Shown one piece after another: positions 33,468-39,721 of a DNA stretch of 39,721 nt (position 1 is its first letter; the number at the start of each line of letters is the position of its first letter). The DNA comes from an uncultured delta proteobacterium (GTDB lineage: Bacteria; Myxococcota_A; Polyangia; Polyangiales; Ga0077539): contig CAIMWA010000327.1 of NCBI GenBank assembly GCA_903845045.1, positions 1-39,721 on the forward strand, written 5' to 3'. Below the pieces are notes generated by a model. The model was given only the letters and a program-made list of their open reading frames with translations. It searched no databases and was not told the origin of the DNA. The translations under genes were made by a program, and so were the position numbers.

Positions 33468-34319
33468 TCAGCGGGGACAGGTCCCGGTGCCGCTCACGCT
33501 GAATCCGCGGGGCTGGCAGAGCGGGTTCGAGTTCGAGCAGAGCCGGCAGTCGAGGCCGAAGTCCTGCCCCGGGTTGCAGCCCGCCGCGTCGATGGTGGCG
33601 GTGCCGAGGAGGCAATCCGGCCCTGGGTGCGTCATGTCGGGCGCGTCGGCGTCCGTCGGGAAGCGCAGGAGGCAGCCGCAGCAGACGTGGATCGGGTAGT
33701 AGAACGGCGCCGACTCGATGCTGTGCTGACCGAGCGAGTTGCCGAAGGCCGTGAGCTTCGCGACGATGCTCCGGTCGTTGGACTGGATCGCGGGCACCGG
33801 GCAGTCGCTCGTCACGCCGCGCATGTCGAGGGCGCAGACGGTGTTCTTGAGCTGCAGGCCGATCTGCGTCGGGATGACCTCGAGCTGCGTGTAGGCGTAC
33901 CCCGGCGTGCCGGCCGAGGCGCCCGGCGGCACGATGGTGTTCTGGTACACGGTGAACGCGGGGCCGACGAGCGGGCCGTCGGGCGAGTCCTGGTGAAGCT
34001 CCACCACGAAGCCCTCGACGCTGAAGAACGTCGTCTCGACGCGCAGCTGGTCGGCGTTCGCGCGGCTGATCATCTGGTTCGCGATGAGCGGAGCGATCGT
34101 GTAGTGGTTCGCGACGGCGACGTCGAAGCGGCCCACGGGCACCGTGAGACCCGTCGGGTCACTGCTCAGCGTGCACGTCGTTCCGCTCGCCGTCGGCGCC
34201 TGCACCTGCCGGATGAAGATCGAGACCGTGTTGTCGACGCAACCGGCCGAAGACGCGAGCGCTCCGCCGATGACGACCGCACCGAGCAAACGCCGGGATG
34301 CCATGACGCTGTTCCACAT
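33468..34319 (-). CDS. Cysteine-rich lipoprotein, 283 aa
   Basis: No family recognised. Predicted lipoprotein with lipobox SSAGC (Cys27) behind a hydrophobic stretch. The body is beta-rich, and the C-terminal third is unusually cysteine-dense: VCCGC near 213-218, then CNPGQDFGLDCRLC, CQP and a final CPR. These cysteines look like disulfides of an exported domain and not a metal-binding cytoplasmic protein. The start is ATG at 34319, with TATCAT seven bases upstream and no Shine-Dalgarno; a second Met six codons in is an alternative. It follows the aroKB gene on the same strand by 15 bp, but the TATCAT suggests its own promoter. Confidence 0.72.
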   Translation of the reverse strand: MWNSVMASRRLLGAVVIGGALASSAGCVDNTVSIFIRQVQAPTASGTTCTLSSDPTGLTVPVGRFDVAVANHYTIAPLIANQMISRANADQLRVETTFFSVEGFVVELHQDSPDGPLVGPAFTVYQNTIVPPGASAGTPGYAYTQLEVIPTQIGLQLKNTVCALDMRGVTSDCPVPAIQSNDRSIVAKLTAFGNSLGQHSIESAPFYYPIHVCCGCLLRFPTDADAPDMTHPGPDCLLGTATIDAAGCNPGQDFGLDCRLCSNSNPLCQPRGFSVSGTGTCPR

Positions 34320-34326
34320 GGCCCCG

Positions 34327-34332
34327 ATGATA
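34327..34332 (-). promoter_or_regulatory. Possible leaderless -10 element (TATCAT) of the lipoprotein gene
   Basis: TATCAT on the minus strand ends seven bases before the ATG at 34319. It lies between the aroKB stop and the lipoprotein start, and the same hexamer precedes the GTG at 5630 by six bases. Confidence 0.45.
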
Positions 34333-34334
34333 GG

Positions 34335-35930
34335 TCAGCGGATCGGGACGTCGCGAATTTCGAGCACCGCGGTCAGCGCATCGATCAGCTCCGGCGCCGG
34401 CACCTCGTGCAGGGCCGACGCGCCGAGGTCCGTCAGAAGGACCACGCGCGCCGCGCCCGCGCGGGATTTCTTGTCGTAGCGCAGCGCCGACCGCGCGGCC
34501 TCGGGGTCCGCCCGAACGGTGTGCGGCAGCCCGAGGTCGTCGAGGAGCGCGCAGACCCTCCGCCGGAGCTCTCCCGCGGTGACCCCCCGCGCGACGCCCA
34601 GCGCGAGCTCGCCGCGCATCCCCGCGGCCACGCAGTCGCCGTGCAGCGCCCGGAACCCCGAGGCCGCCTCGAGGGCATGCCCGAGAGTGTGGCCGAAGTT
34701 GAGCAGCGCGCGATCGCCGCGCTCGAGCTCGTCGCGCGCGACGACGTCGGCCTTCGCGGCGACGGCGCCGGCGATCATCGTCGTGAGCGTCGCTTCGTCG
34801 AGGTCACGGCCGCCGGCCCACGCCGCGAGGGCGCGCGCGTGCGCCTCGAGCCACGCGAAGAGCCCGGCATCCAGGGCCGCGGCGATCTTCGCGACCTCGG
34901 CGAGGCCCGCGCGCCGGTGCCTCGTCGGAAGCGTGCGCAGCACCGGCACGTGCACGCAAACCACGGACGGCTGATGCACCGCGCCGACGAGGTTCTTGCC
35001 CCGCGCGAGGTCCACCGCGGTCTTGCCGCCGACGGCGGCGTCGGCCATGGCGAGGAGCGACGTCGGCAGCACCGCGTGCCGCACCCCGCGGAGCCACGTC
35101 GCCGCGGCGAAGCCTGCGACGTCGGAGACCACGCCGCCGCCGAGGCTGGCGACGATGGTCCCGCGGTCCGCGCCCGCGCGCCCGGCGGAGTTCCAGACCC
35201 GAGCGACGGACCGCAGCGTCTTGCTGCCCTCGCCCGCGCGCAGCACGACGGCCTCGGGTGCGCCGCCGAAGGCCGCGAGCGCCGACGCCGCCCAGCACCG
35301 CGCGACGTTGGTGTCGGTCACGAGCACCGACGGAGCGGTGCCGAGCCGAGCCATCGCGGCCTCGAAGGGCGCGAAGAGCACCGGGTACGTGCGCTCGCCA
35401 AGCGGAACGACCACCGCCCGCGGAGCGTGCACCGCCGCGACCACCGCCGCCGCGACCGCGTCGGGATGCCCCGCGGCGTCGACCGTCGCGTGGCACTCCG
35501 CATACGACGACGCCCGCGCCGCCAGGAGCCGCTCCAGCGCTCCGGCCTCGCCCAGCAGCGGACGCGCATCGTCGGCCGCGAGGCGCTGCGCCAGCACGTC
35601 GCGCGGCGCACGCAACGTCACCACGGTGGCCTCGCGCAGCGCCGTCCTCCGCACGACGTCGTCGACGAGCGCCCCGCCGCCCGCCGCGATGACCACCCGA
35701 TCGCGCTTCAGGGCGTCACCGAGGGCCCTACGCTCCCGGGCACGAAAGCCTCCCTCGCCCTCGCGCGCGAAGACCTCGCGCACCGTCGCGCCGGCCTCGC
35801 GTTCGACCGCGGCGTCGAGGTCCACGAAGGCCCAGCCGAGGTGCTGCGCGGCGGCCCTCCCCGCGGTGCTCTTGCCCGCGCCGGGAGGTCCCTGCAGCAC
35901 GCAGCGGTCAGCGCCGGGCCACGCGCGCAC
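34335..35930 (-). CDS. aroKB: Bifunctional shikimate kinase / 3-dehydroquinate synthase
   Basis: The 531-residue protein fuses two shikimate pathway enzymes. Residues 1-165 are shikimate kinase (Walker A GPPGAGKST 14-22, substrate residues Asp37/Asp39, AGGGAL 83-88, RPLL 123-126), phosphorylating shikimate. Residues about 170-531 are NAD- and metal-dependent dehydroquinate synthase (GEGSKTLRS, GGGVVSDVAGF, LPTSLLAMADAAVGGKTAVD, NFGHTLGHALE, and KKSRAG near the end), making 3-dehydroquinate from DAHP. The kinase thus acts two steps later than its partner. The start is GTG at 35930, inside the last 23 bp of aroC, so it is read from the same message. This order (aroC, aroKB) is compact and less common than separate genes. 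Confidence 0.92.
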   Translation of the reverse strand: MRAWPGADRCVLQGPPGAGKSTAGRAAAQHLGWAFVDLDAAVEREAGATVREVFAREGEGGFRARERRALGDALKRDRVVIAAGGGALVDDVVRRTALREATVVTLRAPRDVLAQRLAADDARPLLGEAGALERLLAARASSYAECHATVDAAGHPDAVAAAVVAAVHAPRAVVVPLGERTYPVLFAPFEAAMARLGTAPSVLVTDTNVARCWAASALAAFGGAPEAVVLRAGEGSKTLRSVARVWNSAGRAGADRGTIVASLGGGVVSDVAGFAAATWLRGVRHAVLPTSLLAMADAAVGGKTAVDLARGKNLVGAVHQPSVVCVHVPVLRTLPTRHRRAGLAEVAKIAAALDAGLFAWLEAHARALAAWAGGRDLDEATLTTMIAGAVAAKADVVARDELERGDRALLNFGHTLGHALEAASGFRALHGDCVAAGMRGELALGVARGVTAGELRRRVCALLDDLGLPHTVRADPEAARSALRYDKKSRAGAARVVLLTDLGASALHEVPAPELIDALTAVLEIRDVPIR

Positions 35931-37083
35931 GGTAGCCCTCGAGGTTTCGTACGGTGTCGGCGAGGGCGTCGCCCCCGAAGGTGTCGAGGTACTCGCCGGC
36001 CAGCGTGAGGCACAGCATCGCCTCGAGGACGACGCCCGCCGCGGGCACTGCGCACACGTCGCTGCGCTCGGTGTTCGCCGAGACCGCCGCGTGCGTGCGC
36101 AGGTCCGCCGAGGGCAGCGCGCGGCGCAGCGTGGAGATGGGCTTCATGGCCGCGCGGAGCACCAGCGGCTGGCCGTTGGTGACGCCGCCCTCGAGGCCGC
36201 CGGCGCGGTTCGTGGCGCGGGTGAAGCGCTCGCCGTCGTGGCCGATGGCGTCGTGCACCGCCGAGCCGCGCAGCCCTGCCGCGGACCACCCGTCGCCGAC
36301 CTCCACGGCCTTGATGGCGGGGATCGAAAGCGCCGCCTGCGCGAGGCGACCGTCGAGGCGCCGGTCCCACTGCACGTAGGTGCCGAGGCCCGGAACGACG
36401 CCCACGGCCACGGCCTCGACGATGCCGCCGAGGGTGTCGCCGTCGTGCGACGCCGCGAGGATCGCCGCGCGCATGGCCTCCTCGGCGCCGTCGTCGAGCA
36501 CGCGCAACGAAGAGGCCTCGACCCGCGCCGCGAGCGCCCCGTCGCGCACCCACTGCTCCGGCCCGGGCTCGCTCGGGTCACGCACCTCGCCGATGGACCG
36601 CACGCGCGATCGCACGGCTACGCCGCAGGCACGAAGCACCTGACGCGCAATGGCGCCTGCCGCCACCCTCGCCGCGGTCTCCCGCGCGCTCGCCCGCTCG
36701 AGCACGTCGCGCAGGTCGTCGCGGTCGTACTTGAGCGCCCCCGCGAGGTCGGCGTGCCCCGGACGCGGGGCCGTCACGGGCTCCGGCGGAGCGTCGAAGG
36801 GCTCCGGTCCCATGCGCCCCTGCCAGTTGGCGAAATCGCGGTTGACGATGCGAAGGCCGATGGGGGAGCCGAGGGTCTCGCCGCCGCGCACGCCTGCCTC
36901 GAGGGCCACGACGTCGTGCTCGATCTTCATGCGACCGCCGCGGCCGTAGCCGCGCTGACGGCGCGCGAGGTCGGCGTCGACGTCGGCGGCCCGCAGCGCA
37001 AGGCCTGCGGGAACGCCGTCGACGATGCAGAGGAGCGCAGGTCCGTGGGATTCGCCCGCGGTGAGCCAGCGGAGGCGGGGCAT
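35908..37083 (-). CDS. aroC: Chorismate synthase
   Basis: This 391-residue enzyme makes chorismate from EPSP with reduced FMN, the last common step of aromatic amino acid synthesis. It shows LTAGESHGPAL near the N-terminus (7-17), RRQRGYGRGGRM (41-52), TAPRPGHADLAGALKY (about 104-119), RASARETAARVAAGAIA (about 130-146) and the C-terminal region with VTNGQPLVLRAAMKPIST. The length is normal. The start is ATG at 37083. It overlaps the shikimate kinase/DHQ synthase gene at its 3' end and lies 50 bp downstream of pilQ on the same strand. Confidence 0.96.
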   Translation of the reverse strand: MPRLRWLTAGESHGPALLCIVDGVPAGLALRAADVDADLARRQRGYGRGGRMKIEHDVVALEAGVRGGETLGSPIGLRIVNRDFANWQGRMGPEPFDAPPEPVTAPRPGHADLAGALKYDRDDLRDVLERASARETAARVAAGAIARQVLRACGVAVRSRVRSIGEVRDPSEPGPEQWVRDGALAARVEASSLRVLDDGAEEAMRAAILAASHDGDTLGGIVEAVAVGVVPGLGTYVQWDRRLDGRLAQAALSIPAIKAVEVGDGWSAAGLRGSAVHDAIGHDGERFTRATNRAGGLEGGVTNGQPLVLRAAMKPISTLRRALPSADLRTHAAVSANTERSDVCAVPAAGVVLEAMLCLTLAGEYLDTFGGDALADTVRNLEGYRARVARR

Positions 37084-37133
37084 CGGGGAGGAGTGGGACG
37101 GAGCCTAGCCGAAAGCCAGGCCGGGCGCGCGCT

Positions 37134-38708
37134 TCAGCGGCCGAGGGACTCGGCGCGGTTCACGATGCGCGGCGTGATGAAGATGAGGAGCTCGGTGCGG
37201 CGGTCGTTGGACCGGCGGCGCTGGAAGAGCGCCCCGAGGATCGGGATGTCGCCGAGCAGCGGGACGCCCTCGACGTTGCGGCCGGTGTTGCGGGTGTAGA
37301 TCCCGCCGATGACCGCCGTGCGGCCGTCCTGGATGAGCAGGTCGGTCTCGGCCTCGCGACGGAGGATCGTCGGATCGCCGCGGGCGCCGGTGTTGTTGAA
37401 GTCCGGCTCGTCGCGGTTCACGCGAACGTGCAGGCCGATGGACCCGTCGGCGGTGACGTGCGGTCGCACGCGGAGCTGCAGCTTGGCCTCCTGGAAGGCC
37501 GTCTGCACGCCGGCGGCGCTCACCTGCGAGTACGGGATGAGCGTGCCCTGGGCGATCACCGCGTCGCGGTTGTCGAGGGTGAGGATGCGCGGGGCGCTCA
37601 CGATGCGCAGCACGCCGGTGCTCTCCGCCGCCGAGAGGCGCACGTTGAGGTTCAGCGCGTGGCCGATGGAGCCGAGCGTGAAGCCGAGCGCGCCACCGGT
37701 GCCGGCGCCCACCGCCGCGGGGAGGTTCACCGCGAAGTTCGGGTTCGCGACGCGGGACTGCGTGGCCGACAGACCGCCGGTCGGGGCGTTGGGGTCCGCC
37801 GCGCCGCCGACGACGCCGATGTCGCTCGGGAAGGTGATCCCCGTCGGGTTGCCCGTCGACGAGAGGAAGCTCATGTCGCCGCCCCACTGGATGCCGACGT
37901 CGCGCGAGAAGTTGCTCGTCGCCTCGACGATGCGCGCCTCGACGAGCACCTGCGGCGTCTGCGTGTCGAGCGAGCGGATGAGCTGCTCGATCTGGTTCAG
38001 CGACCCCGCGACGTCGCGGATGATCAGCATGTTCGTGCGCTCGTCGACGGAGAGCGTGCCGCGCGGCGTGAGCAGCTCGCGGGCGCGCGGGGCGACCTCG
38101 CTGCCGTGCGCATAGCTGATCGGGACGAGGCGCGTCTCGAGGGGCTCGAGGGCCTGGTTCTGCTTGGCGCGTTCGATGGCGAGCTCGCGCTCCTTGTCGA
38201 GCACCGACTGCGGCGCGATGCGGATGATGTTCCCGTCGCGCTGCATGCCGAGCGAGCGGGCCGCGAGGATCACCTCGAGGGCGCGGTCCCAGGGCACGTT
38301 GTGCATGCGGATGGTGACGTTGCCGGCCACGTCGTCGGAGGTGACGATGTTGACGTTGCCGACCTCGGCGAGGAGGCGCAGCACGTTGTGGATGTCGGCG
38401 TCCCGCAGGTCGATGTCGATGCGACGGCCGGTGCCCGGGGTCTGGCCCCGCGCGCCGTTGATCTGCAGCGGCACCGTCGACAGGAACCCCGCCTCGTCGG
38501 CGCGCGCCGGGGCGATCACCTCCGACGACTCCCGCGCGACGACGCGCGACGGCGGGCGTGTCGGCGGAGGATCGTCCGACGGCAGCATCTGGGCGGAGGA
38601 CGTCCGCGGTGCGGCGAGCGCAGCCAGGACGAGGAAGAATGGGGCTGCGAAGCGCAATGCGTCAGCGCGCCGGAAGCCGAATGTTCGCTGGGCGTGGAGC
38701 GAGTTCAT
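37134..38708 (-). CDS. pilQ: Type IV pilus secretin PilQ (short form)
   Basis: The 524-residue product forms the outer-membrane channel through which the type IV pilus fibre passes. A signal peptide ends near residue 40. STN domain (about 96-166, IDIDLRDADIHNVLRLLAEV), one N1-type domain (190-250), then the secretin domain (255 to the end) with VPLLGDIPILGALFQ at 482-496 and the closing LLIFITPRIV. It is much shorter than typical PilQ (700-900 residues) and shows no AMIN peptidoglycan-binding domains upstream of STN. A Shine-Dalgarno GAGGT lies six bases before the ATG. It follows pilP on the same strand. Confidence 0.92.
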   Translation of the reverse strand: MNSLHAQRTFGFRRADALRFAAPFFLVLAALAAPRTSSAQMLPSDDPPPTRPPSRVVARESSEVIAPARADEAGFLSTVPLQINGARGQTPGTGRRIDIDLRDADIHNVLRLLAEVGNVNIVTSDDVAGNVTIRMHNVPWDRALEVILAARSLGMQRDGNIIRIAPQSVLDKERELAIERAKQNQALEPLETRLVPISYAHGSEVAPRARELLTPRGTLSVDERTNMLIIRDVAGSLNQIEQLIRSLDTQTPQVLVEARIVEATSNFSRDVGIQWGGDMSFLSSTGNPTGITFPSDIGVVGGAADPNAPTGGLSATQSRVANPNFAVNLPAAVGAGTGGALGFTLGSIGHALNLNVRLSAAESTGVLRIVSAPRILTLDNRDAVIAQGTLIPYSQVSAAGVQTAFQEAKLQLRVRPHVTADGSIGLHVRVNRDEPDFNNTGARGDPTILRREAETDLLIQDGRTAVIGGIYTRNTGRNVEGVPLLGDIPILGALFQRRRSNDRRTELLIFITPRIVNRAESLGR

Positions 38709-38736
38709 CGATGGACCTCACTTGGGGTTCGCACCC

Positions 38737-38762
38737 ACGGTAGAGGACCGATCTCGGAGATC
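38737..38762 (-). promoter_or_regulatory. Possible pilQ promoter with embedded palindrome
   Basis: Minus-strand TACCGT (38742-38737) sits 28 bases before the pilQ start. A perfect 13-bp inverted repeat GATCTC-G-GAGATC (38750-38762) lies in what would be the spacer of that promoter. It is in the 189-bp gap between pilP and pilQ, longer than expected inside a pil operon; the rest of the gap shows nothing clear. Confidence 0.3.
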
Positions 38763-38897
38763 CTGCATTTCGAGCACGCTTTTTTCCCGCGGCGGGTTGC
38801 GCGGTGACGCAAGGAGCTCCATGGCCCGCGGCCCGTTGGGGAGACTCTTGCTGGGATCGGGGGCGGCGCGCGGCGCCGGCGGAGCGGAGGGATCGGC

Positions 38898-39721
38898 TCA
38901 GTGGCCGAGCGGGGACTCGTCACCGGTGACGCGCACCGGCGGCGGCGTCGTCGGGATCGGCGCGGCCTGCGGACCCGACGGGGCCGAGCTCGGCGGCGCC
39001 TGCACGACCACCGTGGTGTTCGTCGTCGTCTGACCGTTCGGGCCCACCTGCGTGGTGACGCGCGACTGGCCCGGGGCCGACGCGGACGGAACGCCGTTGG
39101 GCAGGAACGTCGGGGCCGGTCCGCCGATGCCCGGGATCGGCATGCCGAGGGCCGAGCCCACCGCGGGCGTCGTGGAGGACGACTGCGACGTCGCCACGCC
39201 CACCGAGGACATGGCCACCGAGCGCTCCATGACCTGGGCGTTCAGGGCGAGCGGGTCCTCGCGCTCGAAGATCACCTCGGCGGGGACCTCGGTCAGCGAG
39301 CCGTCGGGGACGCGATGGAGCCGCGCGGGGTTGATGCGCGCGACGCGCCAGTGCACCGCGTAGTCGGGGCGCCCCTCGATGTTCGAGCGGATGACCTCCT
39401 GGCGGCCGACGTACATGCCGCGGCGGAGGATCGTGCCCGCGTTCGAAGGGTCCTTCACCATGGCGTAGGGGCTGTCGGTGCCGAGCACCACGGCCACGAG
39501 ATGGAGCTCGTCGAGCGTGTAGCGCGGCAGCACGACGGAGCGCGAGTCGGTCGTGGAGAACGGGTCGATGCGGTTGCTGAACCGTCGGAACGGGTCGCGC
39601 ACCGTCGGGCTCTCCAAGAACGACTGGTCGGTCACGGGCATCGGCGGTGGACCGCCGGCGTCGGCGTTCACGGCCTGGCCCGGACCGGTGCGACCCGGCG
39701 TCGCGCCGGTGGCGCCCGGAC
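38898..39721 (-). CDS. pilP: Type IV pilus assembly protein PilP (partial, 5' end outside window)
   Basis: PilP is an inner-membrane lipoprotein that connects the PilM/N/O platform to the PilQ secretin. The frame is open to the window edge (273 codons visible), so the lipoprotein signal lies outside. The PilP core is visible from a segment with VRDPFRRFSNRIDPFS through LPRYTLDELHLVAVVLGT, AMVKDP and GMYVGRQE to VIFEREDPLAL. After it comes an unusual tail of about 110 residues rich in Ser, Thr, Pro, Gly and Val, longer than in typical PilP. A GTG at 39671 is an internal possibility only. Its position upstream of pilQ supports the identification. Confidence 0.85.
   Translation of the reverse strand, partial: PGATGATPGRTGPGQAVNADAGGPPPMPVTDQSFLESPTVRDPFRRFSNRIDPFSTTDSRSVVLPRYTLDELHLVAVVLGTDSPYAMVKDPSNAGTILRRGMYVGRQEVIRSNIEGRPDYAVHWRVARINPARLHRVPDGSLTEVPAEVIFEREDPLALNAQVMERSVAMSSVGVATSQSSSTTPAVGSALGMPIPGIGGPAPTFLPNGVPSASAPGQSRVTTQVGPNGQTTTNTTVVVQAPPSSAPSGPQAAPIPTTPPPVRVTGDESPLGH

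Noticed and set aside
32958..36008. Open frame of about 1,000 codons antisense to the methyltransferase, lipoprotein and aroKB genes
   Set aside because: The opposite strand encodes recognisable enzymes throughout; this frame has only basic low-complexity sequence.
38770..38800. Run of six T next to CCCGCGGCGGG as an intrinsic terminator
   Set aside because: On the strand being transcribed (minus) the stem is followed by A, not U, so it cannot work as an intrinsic terminator for pilP.

Overview
This is a very GC-rich bacterial window with densely packed genes, short or overlapping junctions and many lipoproteins of unknown function. It carries a type IV pilus pilQ/pilP pair, a heat-shock groES-groEL operon with CIRCE-like operators, TPR/AAA proteins, a steroid 5-alpha-reductase-like protein and long lipoproteins with an N-terminal low-complexity stretch. 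That mix fits a myxobacterium (Myxococcota, most likely Polyangia). The assignment is inferred from protein style and gene content; no rRNA is present to prove it. I see no tRNA, rRNA, CRISPR array or insertion sequence, so this is chromosomal backbone with accessory pieces.

Layout. 1-1665 (minus): groEL (cut by the window edge) and groES, behind a sigma70-type promoter with one CIRCE-like operator at the start site and a second one upstream. 1834-3220: a conserved-looking unknown protein (plus), then rpoZ and a TrmL-like RNA methyltransferase (minus). 3219-5630: a redoxin-like lipoprotein converging on a cytochrome c / copper monooxygenase-like / TPR fusion. 5661-7287: a predicted outer-membrane protein and a monothiol glutaredoxin. 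7332-11632: a long coiled-coil protein, an unknown protein coupled to it, and a TPR-AAA ATPase. 11668-13158: a tryptophan-rich DUF6600-like exported protein with 48-bp tandem repeats.

13351-21165 is a polysaccharide locus. One arm (minus) holds an SGNH hydrolase, two glycosyltransferases and a hexapeptide acyltransferase. The divergent arm (plus) holds a predicted beta-barrel, a kinase-less polysaccharide co-polymerase and a short OPX lipoprotein. Together they look like assembly, modification and export of one surface polymer. The polymerase, flippase and initiating transferase are not in the window.

21178-30769 holds mixed genes: a four-repeat lipoprotein, SlyD-type FKBP, a SUMF1-fold exported protein, a Dbr1-like metallophosphoesterase, an unknown protein divergent from a cytochrome P450, a PQQ-type beta-propeller lipoprotein overlapping glgC, and a cysteine-free redoxin-like protein. 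30921-32662 is an overlapping pair of an extended SDR (3-beta-HSD-like) and a steroid 5-alpha-reductase-like membrane enzyme. 32667-34319 holds a SAM methyltransferase and a cysteine-rich lipoprotein. 34335-37083 holds a fused shikimate kinase/dehydroquinate synthase overlapping aroC. 37134-39721 holds a short PilQ secretin and PilP (cut by the window edge).

A recurring feature is a TAnnnT hexamer 6-15 nt before start codons that lack a Shine-Dalgarno sequence, which suggests leaderless or nearly leaderless transcripts.
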